A stretch of 64,000 nt of DNA, from contig CALOFM010000040.1 of NCBI GenBank assembly GCA_942492625.1, positions 1-64,000 on the forward strand. The letters run 5' to 3'. Positions 55,564 to 64,000 of this stretch are shown piece after piece. This DNA is from Thiosymbion sp942492625. Lineage in GTDB: Bacteria > Pseudomonadota > Gammaproteobacteria > Chromatiales > Chromatiaceae. Made by a program: the position numbers and the translations under genes. Under the pieces are notes generated by a model that had not been told where the DNA came from, made no database searches, and saw nothing but the letters and a program-made list of their open reading frames with translations. Position 1 is the first letter of the stretch; each line of letters begins with the position of its first letter.

Positions 55564-56421
55564 TCAGTGTCGTTTGGCAATGACCCGACGGTGAAGCTGA
55601 TCGATGCGCTGAGCCATGGGTTCAATAACACGCATCAGTATCCCGTAGGCTTCTTCGGGCATGTCGGCCGCCCGAAAAGCACCGGACAAGCCGGCCCGTT
55701 GCGCCGTCCATTCCTGATGATGACCTTCCAGTATTTCCATTTCCACCCACATGTCGTGCGATCCGTGCGCGTCAAGAACTGTTTGAAGCCCGCGCTCAAG
55801 CGCCGCACCCTTCGTCAGCAGTTGGGCGATCGGCGCTTTGAGCGAAGCGGGCAGCTCGGGCAAGTGACCGTAGGCGGTCGTTGCCTTTTTGCTTTCGGCT
55901 TCTGCCGCTTCCTCCATCAGTATCCCGTAGCGGTACAAACCGGGGTACTCGCGGCAGAGAAACGCGAGCGTTTCATCGGAGGTCGTGCTCCACAGCCGCT
56001 GCAGGTCCAGGATATGCCCGACCATGTGTTCCAGCAAAGCGGCGCCACCCATGCCCTGCGCTTCCAGCTGACGCACCCGCAGATCGATCGCGGCAGCGAG
56101 GCGGTGCTCTTCATTGACCGTCCGTCCACCGGGAACCTTAACTTTTCCGGTGGCAATACCCGATGCGAGTGTCTCCAGTATTTTGGCGAACCGGTAAAAG
56201 CCCGTAAATTCCGCACACAAGGCGTCCATCTCAGGACCTGGCACCGTCCTCATCAACCGATGGAAGTCGGGCATGTCCGCGGCCATGGCGGGAAGAATCT
56301 CGACTTCGACCAGACCCCGTGCTTCAAGCTGCCTGATCTTGGCGTCGATGCGGCCGGCCACGCGGCGATGCGCTTCTGTTTCGGAAACGGGGAGACGGCC
56401 TCTGCGTCTTGCTTCTCCCAT
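55564..56421 (-). CDS. conserved-looking hypothetical protein in HU operon
   Basis: 285 residues starting MGEARRRGRLPVSETEAHRR at ATG 56421, two bases after the HU stop. Two related halves are visible: RIDAKIRQLEARGLVEVEIL...MAADMPDFHRLMRTV and AIDLRVRQLEAQGMGGAALL...MVGHILDLQRLWSTT, i.e. an internal duplication of an alpha-helical unit. No named family. Co-transcription with HU suggests a nucleoid or plasmid-maintenance role. Confidence 0.6.
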   Translation of the reverse strand: MGEARRRGRLPVSETEAHRRVAGRIDAKIRQLEARGLVEVEILPAMAADMPDFHRLMRTVPGPEMDALCAEFTGFYRFAKILETLASGIATGKVKVPGGRTVNEEHRLAAAIDLRVRQLEAQGMGGAALLEHMVGHILDLQRLWSTTSDETLAFLCREYPGLYRYGILMEEAAEAESKKATTAYGHLPELPASLKAPIAQLLTKGAALERGLQTVLDAHGSHDMWVEMEILEGHHQEWTAQRAGLSGAFRAADMPEEAYGILMRVIEPMAQRIDQLHRRVIAKRH

Positions 56422-56422
56422 G

Positions 56423-56701
56423 TCACTCGCCTGCAACAGCCTCGGCCAGGGCTTTGCCTGGCTTGAATTTAACGACTTTCTTGGCAGCGATTTTCAGGGC
56501 TGCGCCGGTGGCTGGGTTTCGACCTTCACGGGCCGCGCGTTCGGTGACCTCAAACGCACCGAAACCAATCAGTTGCACGGACTCGTTTTTGACCAGACAG
56601 TCCTTGACGGTTTCAATGAAGCCATCGAGCAGCGCCGCGGTGGCCGCTTTGGTTTGGCCTGTCTTGGTGGCCATAGCATCAATCAGTTCGGTTTTGTTCA
56701 T
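56423..56701 (-). CDS. hup: HU-family DNA-binding protein
   Basis: 92-residue histone-like protein: MNKTELIDAMATKTGQTKAA, VQLIGFGAFEVTERAAREGR and NPATGAALKIAAKKVVKFKP, full length with the DNA-intercalating arm (GRNPATG). It starts a two-gene operon with the helical-repeat protein. A copy in a transposon-rich stretch is likely an accessory HU. Confidence 0.9.
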   Translation of the reverse strand: MNKTELIDAMATKTGQTKAATAALLDGFIETVKDCLVKNESVQLIGFGAFEVTERAAREGRNPATGAALKIAAKKVVKFKPGKALAEAVAGE

Positions 56702-57060
56702 GTCAGTTACTCAGGGTTTGGGTTGTTTCAACGCAGGCGTCGACGGTTAATCGCCTATTGTGCCTCAAGGGATCGCCCAGAATCATATTGGACTAGCGCG
56801 GGCAACTTTTCGTCACTCGGGCGCGCGCGGCTAAATCGCGCGGAGTTGGCCAGAATCGACCCATTGCAGTCGTAGCGACCGTCAAACTCAACGCCTGATA
56901 GCCGACATCCACGCATCTGCAGAATATCGCCACCAATGTCCGCTAACAGGATGGCGCATCTTCAAAGTGGTCGTCGCGTGACGACCAGTTGCCGTCATTC
57001 GCCAACGACCGGTAGCGGGAAGTCAGATCAGCTCCAATAGACGTTAACGTTCTGGTGCAG
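56702..57060. other. no supported gene
   Basis: Non-coding, upstream region of the HU operon on the minus strand. Confidence 0.4.
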
Positions 57061-57111
57061 TAGCGTTGCCTTATATGTCCTCTCGTTGCAGCTTCGCTCC
57101 CACTGGGCCTT
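57061..57111 (-). repeat. Tn3-end-like motif (copy joined to resolvase)
   Basis: Minus strand AAGGCCCAGTGGGAGCGAAG, CTGCAACGAG, AGGACATATA, AGGCAACGCTA. Aligned with 46826 leftwards, over 30 of 50 bases agree. It begins where the resolvase homology stops. Confidence 0.5.
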
Positions 57112-57318
57112 GTACAGCGTCGCCTTGCTGACGCCCAGATTCTCGGCAATCGCGTCCACGCCCAGACGGCCCTCCTTGTAGAGGGCCTCCGCGGCGATAG
57201 CCTTTTTCTCAGCCGCCGCACTCAATCCCTTCGGACGTCCTCCCTTGCGTCCGCGCGCTCGCGCCGAGCTCAGACCCGCTTGGGTTCGCTCGACGATCAG
57301 ATCCCGTTCGAACTCGGC
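57112..57318 (-). pseudogene. tnpR: serine resolvase C-terminal fragment
   Basis: AEFERDLIVERTQAGLSSAR, ARGRKGGRPKGLSAAAEKKA and the helix-turn-helix VDAIAENLGVSKATLYK are the end of the catalytic domain and the DNA-binding domain of a Tn3-type resolvase. The catalytic serine part is missing; the break falls at a perfect 22-nt palindrome (57319-57340). Confidence 0.75.
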
Positions 57319-57610
57319 CTTATGCGGTGCACCGCATAAGTCGGAACTGGGGTCTCCACTTAACCGGAGTTCTCTCCTACGGGCGGCCCCCAGGCGGCCC
57401 AATCAGCCAAAACTGGGCAGAAACCAGGCAAAACATGCGCCGTCGAACCCGCAGATTGAGAGGGCTGGTACCAAAAAAGCCCATCAGCTCGGGTTACTCC
57501 GGTTAAGTGGAGAGCCCAGAGCCGGAATATGCGGAGTCTGGGATTATGCAGAGCCGTTCCGCCAAAGTCCATGTTCCACAAGAATTTTTAACGGCACGGT
57601 ACTCCGCATT
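57319..57610. repeat. complex dyad region
   Basis: A 22-nt perfect palindrome at 57319-57340 (CTTATGCGGTG / CACCGCATAAG). TCTCCACTTAACCGGAGT (57353-57370) is exactly inverted at 57496-57513. Further AATATGCGGAGT and ACTCCGCATTAT arms lie at about 57526 and 57600. Likely the ends of Tn3-derived miniature elements or a res site; no gene. Confidence 0.6.
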
Positions 57611-57663
57611 ATCCCGCAGCCAATAGGCACGTGATTGACGCGTCCGGGCACTAATTCGGTAGC

Positions 57664-59002
57664 TGTCCCTACCAAAAACTCAATCCGGGGTCGGCAGACG
57701 AGGGCCGCCGACGGGGAGGGGGACGGGAGTTTCGGTCGGAGAGGCGAAAGTGTTCCGATGGCGAGGTTTGGAGCATGCTCGCCCGGAGGTGGCAGCGCTG
57801 GCGGGAACAGTTCGATGCAGAGGGACGGCGCGGCGCCTCAAGGGCAGCAACAAGCGGTCATGAGCGGCCATCGGATCCACTACACTCAGGATGTTGGGCT
57901 TGCGCCTCAGGCGGCGCGTCGGTACTCGTGATGAAGACCGCCGATGTGAGGGAAGGTAACCACCTTTCCGCGCTCGGGCGATTCGACTTGGCGTGGTTCC
58001 GGAGATTGCTTGTCTAACGCAAGATGCGTTCGCACCGCATGATAATAGGAAAAGTAGGATCGCAGGAGCCGCTTGAGGTGAGGTTCGTTCAAGACGATGA
58101 CGTGATCGAGGCACTCCCGGCGAACGGAGCCGATCAGGCGTTCGACATAGGGATTCTGCCAGGGCGAGCGCGGGGCGGTGAGTACCTCTTAGATACCGAG
58201 ACTGCGCACACGGCGACGAAACCGGATGTCGTAGACGCTGTCGCGATCGCGCAGGAGATACCTCGGGGCTTCGTCCCATGGAAATGCCTCGACCATTTGT
58301 TGTGCCGTCCACTGGCCCGTGGGGTGCTCGGTGATATTGAAGTGGACGACCCGGCGGCGTTCGTGCCGCAGCACCAGGAGCACGTAGAGGATCCGAAAGG
58401 TGGCTGTGTGAACGGTGAAAAAGTCGATGGACACGAGATCCTTGGCATGATTGACGAGGAATGTCCGCCAAGTCTGGGACGGCGGATTTCGGTGCCGGAG
58501 CATGTAATTGGCGACCGTGGTTTGGGAGACATCGATGCCGAGCATCTGCAGCTCCCCGTGCACACGAGGCGCACCCCACAGGGGGTTTTCCCAGGACAGC
58601 CTGCGAATCAACGCCCGCACCTCCCGTGATATTGGTGGTCGGCCGCCACGGGATCGTCGCGACTTCCATGTCCAATAGAGCCGGAATCCCTGCCGATGCC
58701 AACGCACCAATGTGTCGGCCTTAAAGACGGCGAGCGTCTCCAAACAACCGGGCCAGATCCGGTAGAGCCAGATCCAGAACAGGCGTTCGCGACGGCGGAA
58801 ACGCAGCTTGCGGTCTTTGTGGGCGACCATCGCCAACTGTTGCCGGAGCGCGAGGATCTCCAGATGGAGGACGGCCCGGTTTCGGAGCAGGCCGACCAGG
58901 GTGGCGAGCAGGGGGAGGAGGATTGTTTTCATCCCTTAGACGCTACCGCCCGTGGCTAGATAGTCCACCAAATCAATCGGTACACGGTTTCTGGTAGGGA
59001 CA
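57664..59002 (-). mobile_element. IS481/IS3-like element
   Basis: TGTCCCTACCA at 57664-57674 and its inverse TGGTAGGGACA at 58992-59002 enclose one integrase-type transposase gene. No target duplication was recognised. Confidence 0.7.
57907..58932 (-). pseudogene. integrase-core transposase with internal stop
   Basis: rve-type DDE transposase. ATG 58932 starts MKTILLPLLATLVGLLRNRA; the core has Asp in DLVSIDFFTVHT, Asp in YLLRDRDSVYDI and, after an in-frame TAA at 58191-58189, the Glu in PWQNPYVERLIGSVRRECLD. The C-terminus is HAVRTHLALDKQSPEPRQ. Without the stop it would be ~340 residues. The single nonsense codon probably kills it. Confidence 0.8.
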
Positions 59003-59215
59003 ACCAGTCCAAACCGTCCACGGTTTGGCCGTTCGCTGCTCCGCCGCAGCTCACCCTGCTCCGCTTGGGTAGCAGCCCAAACTATCCCTGGTTCGGTCGT
59101 TCGCTGCTCAATCACAGCTCACCCACCCGCCTGGGAGGAGACTCCGGCCCTAGCGCTCAGGCGAATGGACCCGGCTTTGCTCATAGAAACTGACCCACCG
59201 GTTGGTGTGCTCGGT
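59003..59215 (+). pseudogene. second IS91 C-terminal remnant with in-frame repeats
   Basis: Plus-strand frame TSPNRPRFGRSLLRRSSPCS, AWVAAQTIPGSVVRCSITAH, PPAWEETPALALRRMDPALL. The repeat at 59005-59130 is the inverted counterpart of 51061-51190 and ends in the same HPPAWE block. The rest of the transposase is missing; the IS481-like element abuts it. Confidence 0.65.
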
Positions 59216-59277
59216 TAAACAGCGATTTTCGCGAGAGTTTAAGCGTCACAACGATATAAGAATCCGAGGGCAGGACA

Positions 59278-59540
59278 TTAGGAAAATCGGAGACTCAGGG
59301 AAAGGTCTTCGGATGCCGGCAGCGACCGCGGAAGATTTTCCCAAGACACCGACCGCAGGATCGGATTGTGGGCGCGGCGGGGAAAGGTCACGGTCACGTT
59401 ACGGTCATGAATCTCGATGGTCCCTTTGCCCTTGACGAAGTGGCGAAACAACTTGGGTGCATCGCAGTCCTCGAAGCCACGCAGCTTGCGAGCAAGCAGC
59501 GTATAGAGCGTATCGGCGACCAGGGTCACCGCACCAGCAA
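59278..59540 (-). pseudogene. transposase C-terminal remnant
   Basis: VADTLYTLLARKLRGFEDCD, APKLFRHFVKGKGTIEIHDR, VTFPRRAHNPILRSV resembles the last part of a DDE transposase. Only ~85 codons remain and the open frame beyond is not similar. Confidence 0.5.
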
Positions 59541-59544
59541 CATG

Positions 59545-59796
59545 GTCGACCGATTGATGCGCTGGCAAGATCGCTTTCTGTTCAATCGACAGTACTTCCA
59601 TCGCTCGTGGGAGGCCGTCCAGCTGGGGATTCGTGCCTGGGCCATCCTGCGCAACTTCCGTCCACTTTGTCCGCGTGCCATCGGCAAGCGCACGGACGGC
59701 GCCTGTGCCGCCGAGCGGCTCAATGGTTTTCGCTATTGCGATGACTGGCTGGAGAATCTCCGAGTCTCCTCTTCGATGTGCGGCTACCGACAATAA
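59545..59796 (+). pseudogene. another transposase C-terminal remnant, convergent
   Basis: Plus strand: DRFLFNRQYFHRSWEAVQLG, IRAWAILRNFRPLCPRAI, ERLNGFRYCDDWLENLRVSS, the typical end of a different transposase family. It faces the remnant at 59278 tail to tail. Confidence 0.5.
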
Positions 59797-60030
59797 TCAA
59801 AAGCACACAACACGTCCGTCCGCTGGCCAGGTTGAAGGTAGGTCGGCATGGCTACCGATTCTTCAGTATTGCCGTTTCCAATGCAAAAACAGATATCGAT
59901 GCGCTTTCTTCCGGATTTTTCCGGCAAGATTGCATGAGAGTCCGATGGATTGGACCGTAGCGGCGCGCTATTTCTTGGAAAAATCGCCGACCACAGAATC
60001 CGTTAGAATCAGGAAAGAATAAAGGGTGAC
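59797..60030. other. no supported gene
   Basis: AT-richer non-coding interval. Confidence 0.35.
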
Positions 60031-60654
60031 CTAGAGCGAATCAGTTCTGATGTACGCAGTATTCGTTCGGGATTTATGTCCACCGCGAGCAGCTTGGCAG
60101 CCGGGCTTGCACCGTTGATCGGAATGCTTTCTAAGAGTGTTAAGAAGAAGTGAGCGCCCAAGGTGTGCTTCCAGCATAATCCAGAAATTGGCGATAGCAC
60201 CCAGTATTGAATACATCAAGAACCCTGCGCCGAACCCAGAAAAGCGATTCGTTATGTATCGCCGCCTAGCTGGGCTCGCTTTATAAGGTTTATGATCAAT
60301 GACCGCTATCGCATGCGGGTTCAATCGGTCGACGCAACACTCGGCGTCGTCGAGCATGCCGTCCAGGGCCTCCAGCATGGGCAGGGCGTCGTCGAGAAAG
60401 CCGTGCTGGAGCAGACCTAGCACATAGTCCTTCGGTTCGACCGCTTCCTCCGGAACGGCCACGACTCGTACGAACTCGCCGTCGACGGTCACTGCGGCGT
60501 TCCAGCCACGTTGTGCGTACTTGAGCGCGAAGTGCGCGAGCACCGCCCGCTCGAACGTCTCGGTCCCCGGCTCCCTTGCGTCTGCGAGGAGAAGGGACTT
60601 GTCGAACTCGGCAAGAGAGATCTGGAGGATCTCGGGGGCCTTCGGTGTCTTCAT
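60031..60654 (-). CDS. hypothetical protein
   Basis: 207 residues from ATG 60654. The N-terminal ~115 residues look like a compact domain (PEILQISLAEFDKSLLLADA, FERAVLAHFALKYAQRGWNA, KDYVLGLLQHGFLDDALPML). After DDAECCVDRLNPHAIAVIDH the sequence changes to a hydrophobic segment (GFLMYSILGAIANFWIML) and a basic tail, which may come from fusion with unrelated DNA. No family named. Confidence 0.55.
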   Translation of the reverse strand: MKTPKAPEILQISLAEFDKSLLLADAREPGTETFERAVLAHFALKYAQRGWNAAVTVDGEFVRVVAVPEEAVEPKDYVLGLLQHGFLDDALPMLEALDGMLDDAECCVDRLNPHAIAVIDHKPYKASPARRRYITNRFSGFGAGFLMYSILGAIANFWIMLEAHLGRSLLLNTLRKHSDQRCKPGCQAARGGHKSRTNTAYIRTDSL

Positions 60655-60905
60655 GGGATTCTGCTACGGCGATGTGCTGCGTGGAGAGCGGTCTCGGCCA
60701 AGATCGCTATGATAAGCGGCCCACCTTAGCCCCGGAAGCGCCGGCCGTGTAGTCTCCGGCACCTTCGCTCCCTGTCCTTCGCATCCGCGTCAAACGCAAT
60801 GCCACTCGGCCGCGCTCGCTCAACTGCTCCGGCGCCCAAGACCGCGCCACCCCTATTCGACACACTGCACAGCAACTATAGGTTCATCGCTCACCCGTTC
60901 TTGGC

Positions 60906-61375
60906 CGACCAAAGTCGCACCATACTGGGCCGTGGACGTGGGGTGGTATTATCAGGGGCACGGCGACGCTCACTGGGACAAGCTGCCGACATTGCCCGAG
61001 ACTCCACCCTAGCAGAGAAAGGAAAGGCGGCGGCGCTCCGCTGGCCGGCAGCGATCGTTGATGCTTCCATCGTCCCGGTGCCGATCCAACGCAACAGCCG
61101 CGAGGAGAATCGCGGCATCAAAGAGGGCGAGGTCCCGGAGGACTGGAGCGAGGCCAAGCGCGAGCAGAAGGATATCGAGGCGCGTTGGACGCGGAAGAAC
61201 GGCAAGACTTTCTTCGGCTACAAGAACCACATCGACGTCGATGCCGAGCACAAGCTCATTCGCACCTTCGCGGTCACCCCGGCGAACGTGCACGACAGCC
61301 AAGTCCTCGACGAGTTGGCTCTCGCAAGCCTACCTGATCGCTCCCTGCTCCATGAGTCCACCCGAGTCCACGCCG
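60906..61375 (+). pseudogene. IS5-family transposase, internal fragment
   Basis: KGKAAALRWPAAIVDASIVP, VPIQRNSREENRGIKEGEVP, ARWTRKNGKTFFGYKNHIDV, LIRTFAVTPANVHDSQVLDE is the middle of an IS5 transposase with the first catalytic Asp (IVDAS). Both ends are replaced. The frame happens to stay open into the next gene. Confidence 0.8.
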
Positions 61376-61736
61376 GAAGGTCGAAGAAGACTGGCGTCAA
61401 GGACGTCTTCGCGCGCTGCGCCTCGACGTCCAGCCAGCGGCCGAAGCGGCTCATCGTCACCTGGAACGGCTGCGGCCGTCCCGCCGCCGTGAAGGCGACG
61501 ACCGCGCCGTCGAGCCAGGCTAGGCCGGTGATCGGCATCCTGCCGCCACTCGAGCAACCCGGTCGGGTAGCTAACCGTCCACCCCTTACCGGCCGTTGGC
61601 CAGCCAGGGCTGTTGCGGCCCGCTTTGCAGAGCCATCGACACATCTTAGCCCGGGGCTGGCATGCCAGGGATCTTGCCGCGAATTGTGTCTATCGGTGCG
61701 CAACCTAACACAACGCCGAGCGATAGCATCCCGTGA
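61376..61736. other. no supported gene
   Basis: GC-rich interval between the IS5 fragment and the IS91 gene. Open frames on both strands carry no signature. Confidence 0.35.
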
Positions 61737-63209
61737 ATGGAAGCGATCGCGGATCATGGCCACGCCTGTTGCGCCCAGCGCCAGGGCAAAGCTCGCGCAC
61801 CTGGCCTTTATCGGCGCCGGCGTCCGGCCGAGACGGTGCTCTATCAGGTCGTGCAGGAACACCTCGAGAGCTTCCTCACGCTGGCCGACGATCCGACCGG
61901 GCCGGGGTTGCCCGGCTACGTGGAGCGGGATTTCCGCAAGTACCTCAAGTGTGGAATTCTCGCCCATGGCTTTTCCCGTGCGCGGTGCAAAGACTGCGGT
62001 GAGGACTACCTGATCGGCTTCTCGTGCAAAGCAAGAGGCGCGTGTCCGTCGTGCAACACCCGGCGCATGGTGGAGATTGCCGCCCATCTGGTCGATCATG
62101 TGATTCCGCCCGTGCCGGTGCGTCAGTGGGTGTTGTCGCTGCCCAAACGCCTGCGAGGCTTTCTACAGCGCGACGCGGCGCTGGCGGGAAAGGTGTTACG
62201 CCTCTTGCTTGAGGAAGTGGAGCGGGAGCTGCGCCGTCTTTGCCCCGAAGCCGGTGCGAAGGCGCGCACCGGGGCCGTGGGCTTCTCCCACCGCTTCGGG
62301 ACATCCCTCAATCCGAATTATCACTTCCACGCGTGCGTGATCGACGGCGTTTATGAGGCCGAGGCCGAGGAGGTGCGTTTTCACGAGGCGTTGGGGTTGA
62401 GCGAAGCGGCCATCCGGCGGGTGCAGGAGCGGGTGCGACGTCGGGTGCTCAAGGCCTTCGTGCGCTGGGGGCTGCTGGAGCCGGAGGTCCGCGATGAGAT
62501 GCTCGAGTGGCGTCACGGCGGCGGCTTCTCGCTGGATGCCGCCGTGCGCCTCGAGGCCGATGACCGGCAAGGGCTCGAGCGGTTATTGCGCTACTGCGCC
62601 CGCCCGCCGCTGGCGGCGGGACACTTGGAGTGGCGGGATGAGCAACACGAGCGGCTGGTCTACCGCTTGCCCAAACCCGCGGCCGACGGCAGCCTGGAAC
62701 TGGTGCTGACGGGGCTGGAGCTGCTTGAGCGCCTGAGCGCGTTCATTCCACCCCCGAGAATTCACCGCCACCGCTACGACGGGGTCCTCGCGCCCAATGC
62801 CCTCTTGCGCCCGGCGGTCACCGCCCTAGCATCCCAGCAAGCCGCAGCCGACCAAGTCGCTGCCTCATCCCCGATCAGCGAGACCCAGGGAGCCACGACC
62901 AGCGAATCGCCATCCGACGAGAAGCCGCGCCGTCCCTCCGTCTATCTCTGGGCAATGCTGCTGGCACGCATCTACGAGGCCTTCCCCCTCGTGTGTCACC
63001 GTTGCGGGGGCGAAGTCGAAATCATCGCCTTTATTACCGAAGCGCCAACCGTGCGCGCCATCCTCACCCACATCGGCGAGCCGGCCGAAGCGCCACCGCT
63101 ATCGCCTAGCCGCGGACCACCTGCCTGGGAGATGTTCGACCAAACGGCCGAATTCGATCCCCTCGATCCCGAAGCGGAGTTCGACTTCGACCAGCGCGTG
63201 AGCTGGTAA
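61737..63209 (+). CDS. IS91-family (HUH) transposase
   Basis: 490-residue rolling-circle transposase. N-terminal zinc-binding domain CKDCGEDYLIGFSCKARGAC-PSCNTRRM near residues 85-112. The HUH motif is H196-F-H198 in NPNYHFHACVIDGVY, and the catalytic Tyr286 is in LLRYCARPPLA. It has a C-terminal CHRCGGEVEIIAFI ribbon and tail FDFDQRVSW. The core looks complete. Two C-terminal remnants of related proteins occur at 51 and 59 kb, so IS91-type movement may have shaped this region. Confidence 0.88.
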   Translation: MEAIADHGHACCAQRQGKARAPGLYRRRRPAETVLYQVVQEHLESFLTLADDPTGPGLPGYVERDFRKYLKCGILAHGFSRARCKDCGEDYLIGFSCKARGACPSCNTRRMVEIAAHLVDHVIPPVPVRQWVLSLPKRLRGFLQRDAALAGKVLRLLLEEVERELRRLCPEAGAKARTGAVGFSHRFGTSLNPNYHFHACVIDGVYEAEAEEVRFHEALGLSEAAIRRVQERVRRRVLKAFVRWGLLEPEVRDEMLEWRHGGGFSLDAAVRLEADDRQGLERLLRYCARPPLAAGHLEWRDEQHERLVYRLPKPAADGSLELVLTGLELLERLSAFIPPPRIHRHRYDGVLAPNALLRPAVTALASQQAAADQVAASSPISETQGATTSESPSDEKPRRPSVYLWAMLLARIYEAFPLVCHRCGGEVEIIAFITEAPTVRAILTHIGEPAEAPPLSPSRGPPAWEMFDQTAEFDPLDPEAEFDFDQRVSW

Positions 63210-63542
63210 TCGAGCTCTCGCGTCCTCCCCGGCCCAAAGTGCTCGCGTGTCGGGGAGCCCCGTCTTTGCGCCGTTCTCGCCCCCGACCGCAGGACCGACC
63301 TTCTTGCGATCGCAAAATCCATCATCCGCGCGTCTCGGAGACGGTCTCCCCCTCCGTTTTGACCCATTCTCAGTCTCCGGAAAGTTCGATGATCCCCTCT
63401 GTAGATCGAAAACAAGCGTTGGATCGACTATCCTTAATAAACTTATGTGTTGTAAAGTGGTATATTGTAATGCAGTGTAAGAAACTCAGGTTTTCGTCAT
63501 TGCATTCTAAGCAGCGCCTTTGGGCAGATTGGATGTTTAAAA
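63210..63542. other. intergenic with sharp drop in GC
   Basis: No gene is supported. Up to ~63400 GC-rich, then AT-rich. The change point probably marks a transfer boundary. Confidence 0.45.
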
Positions 63543-64000
63543 ATGAACAAAACAGTCATAGAAAATCGTATGGAATATGGTTATCCAAATGTCTTTTGGA
63601 TTCGCCATTGGATCGTTTTTGTTCTTCTTGTTGGTTTCAGTGGTCAAGCTGTTGGACACGATGTTGATGATGATAATCTTGGTACAATGAAGAAGGTTTG
63701 GAATTCAGCTTGTACAAGTGGCGGTTTCTGCATAGACTGGTGGGGAGACGTCCATTCACCAATGACTGAGAAGGCGTATGATATTGCAAAACATTTTACA
63801 TCGATTCCATCAATAATAGACGATGTGGATGAAATAAACGATTGGAATTCCAAAAGCGAATACCTACAACCAAATCACTTCACACGGAATGGTTCTCAAA
63901 TTTCTTCTCGACGAGCTTGCGAAAGGAATAGAGACTACATTATTGACAGGCTTTGGAATTCATGTGTTACTTACAATATTGGAAAAACGCATGGCTATAG
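63543..64000 (+). CDS. exported protein, AT-rich, partial (runs off the window)
   Basis: Open frame from ATG 63543 to the window end (152 codons, no stop). Starts MNKTVIENRMEYGYPNVFWI, then a hydrophobic segment WIVFVLLVGFSGQAVG that is a probable signal peptide or anchor, then CTSGGFCIDWWGDVHSPMTE, KAYDIAKHFTSIPSI and ACERNRDYIIDRLWNSCV. The GC content is far below the rest of the window, so recent transfer is likely. The D-x-H-x2-M-T-E pattern is loosely like zinc-dependent phospholipase/S1-nuclease-type enzymes, but this is weak. Confidence 0.6.
   Translation, partial: MNKTVIENRMEYGYPNVFWIRHWIVFVLLVGFSGQAVGHDVDDDNLGTMKKVWNSACTSGGFCIDWWGDVHSPMTEKAYDIAKHFTSIPSIIDDVDEINDWNSKSEYLQPNHFTRNGSQISSRRACERNRDYIIDRLWNSCVTYNIGKTHGY

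Overview
The window is a gene-poor, transposon-rich piece of a high-GC gammaproteobacterial genome, most likely a purple sulfur bacterium of the Chromatiaceae. The best lineage marker is a sulfur globule protein (2976-3344), supported by a DsrC/TusE-type sulfur-relay protein (6126-6419). No tRNA or rRNA gene was seen. Many genes carry frameshifts or stops (group II intron reverse transcriptase, integrase, Rpn-like nucleases, a BNR-repeat protein, several transposases). Most look like real decay, but draft sequencing error cannot be excluded for single-base shifts.

Layout. 1-2.2 kb: a decayed group II intron and a palindromic repeat. 2.4-7.0 kb: host-like genes, namely yebG, the sulfur globule gene, lexA facing a second LexA-like S24 protein without a DNA-binding domain, a small WGR-domain protein, the DsrC-like protein and a cysteine-motif protein. 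7.0-8.9 kb: an in-frame IS1634/IS66 transposase chimera. 9.4-14.6 kb: a peroxide-defence block, perR-like fur then a cytoplasmic katG and an exported katG. 14.7-17.3 kb: GNAT acetyltransferase, a broken tyrosine integrase and an AAA ATPase. 17.5-22.9 kb: a truncated IS66 copy beside a complete IS66-type element whose last gene is a DruA-like (DUF4338) protein translationally coupled to tnpC. 23.5-26.9 kb: two exported proteins. 27.2-28.6 kb and 39.7-41.1 kb: two copies of one module, an Rpn-like nuclease gene divergent from a WGR gene with a constant 41-nt leader. 28.7-34.5 kb: a group II intron tail, two head-to-head IS4 copies and a complete IS21 element. 34.7-36.2 kb: polysaccharide deacetylase and lipoprotein. 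36.8-39.7 kb: an ISNCY-type element whose transposase is split between two codons by three tandem integron-type gene cassettes bearing attC-like sites. 41.5-45.4 kb: a SNF2 helicase/SWIM-protein operon. 45.6-51 kb: a junkyard of Tn3 ends, a nuclease fragment, a ROCO fragment, CsbD, a SNF2 tail and a large unknown protein. 51-59 kb: Tn4651-type tnpT/tnpS (tnpS with an added HTH domain), a broken Tn3 tnpA, an HU operon, a resolvase fragment and an IS481-like element. This stretch is bracketed by inverted IS91 remnants that share an in-frame palindromic repeat. 59-63.2 kb: transposase remnants, an unknown gene and an intact IS91-type transposase. 63.5-64 kb: an AT-rich exported-protein gene running off the edge.

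How parts work together. PerR probably controls the two catalases. LexA, and perhaps the HTH-less LexA-like protein, share one intergenic operator. tnpA/tnpB/tnpC/druA, istA/istB and tnpT/tnpS are transposition modules. The repeated WGR/Rpn module and the cassette array inside a transposase gene are the least expected features.
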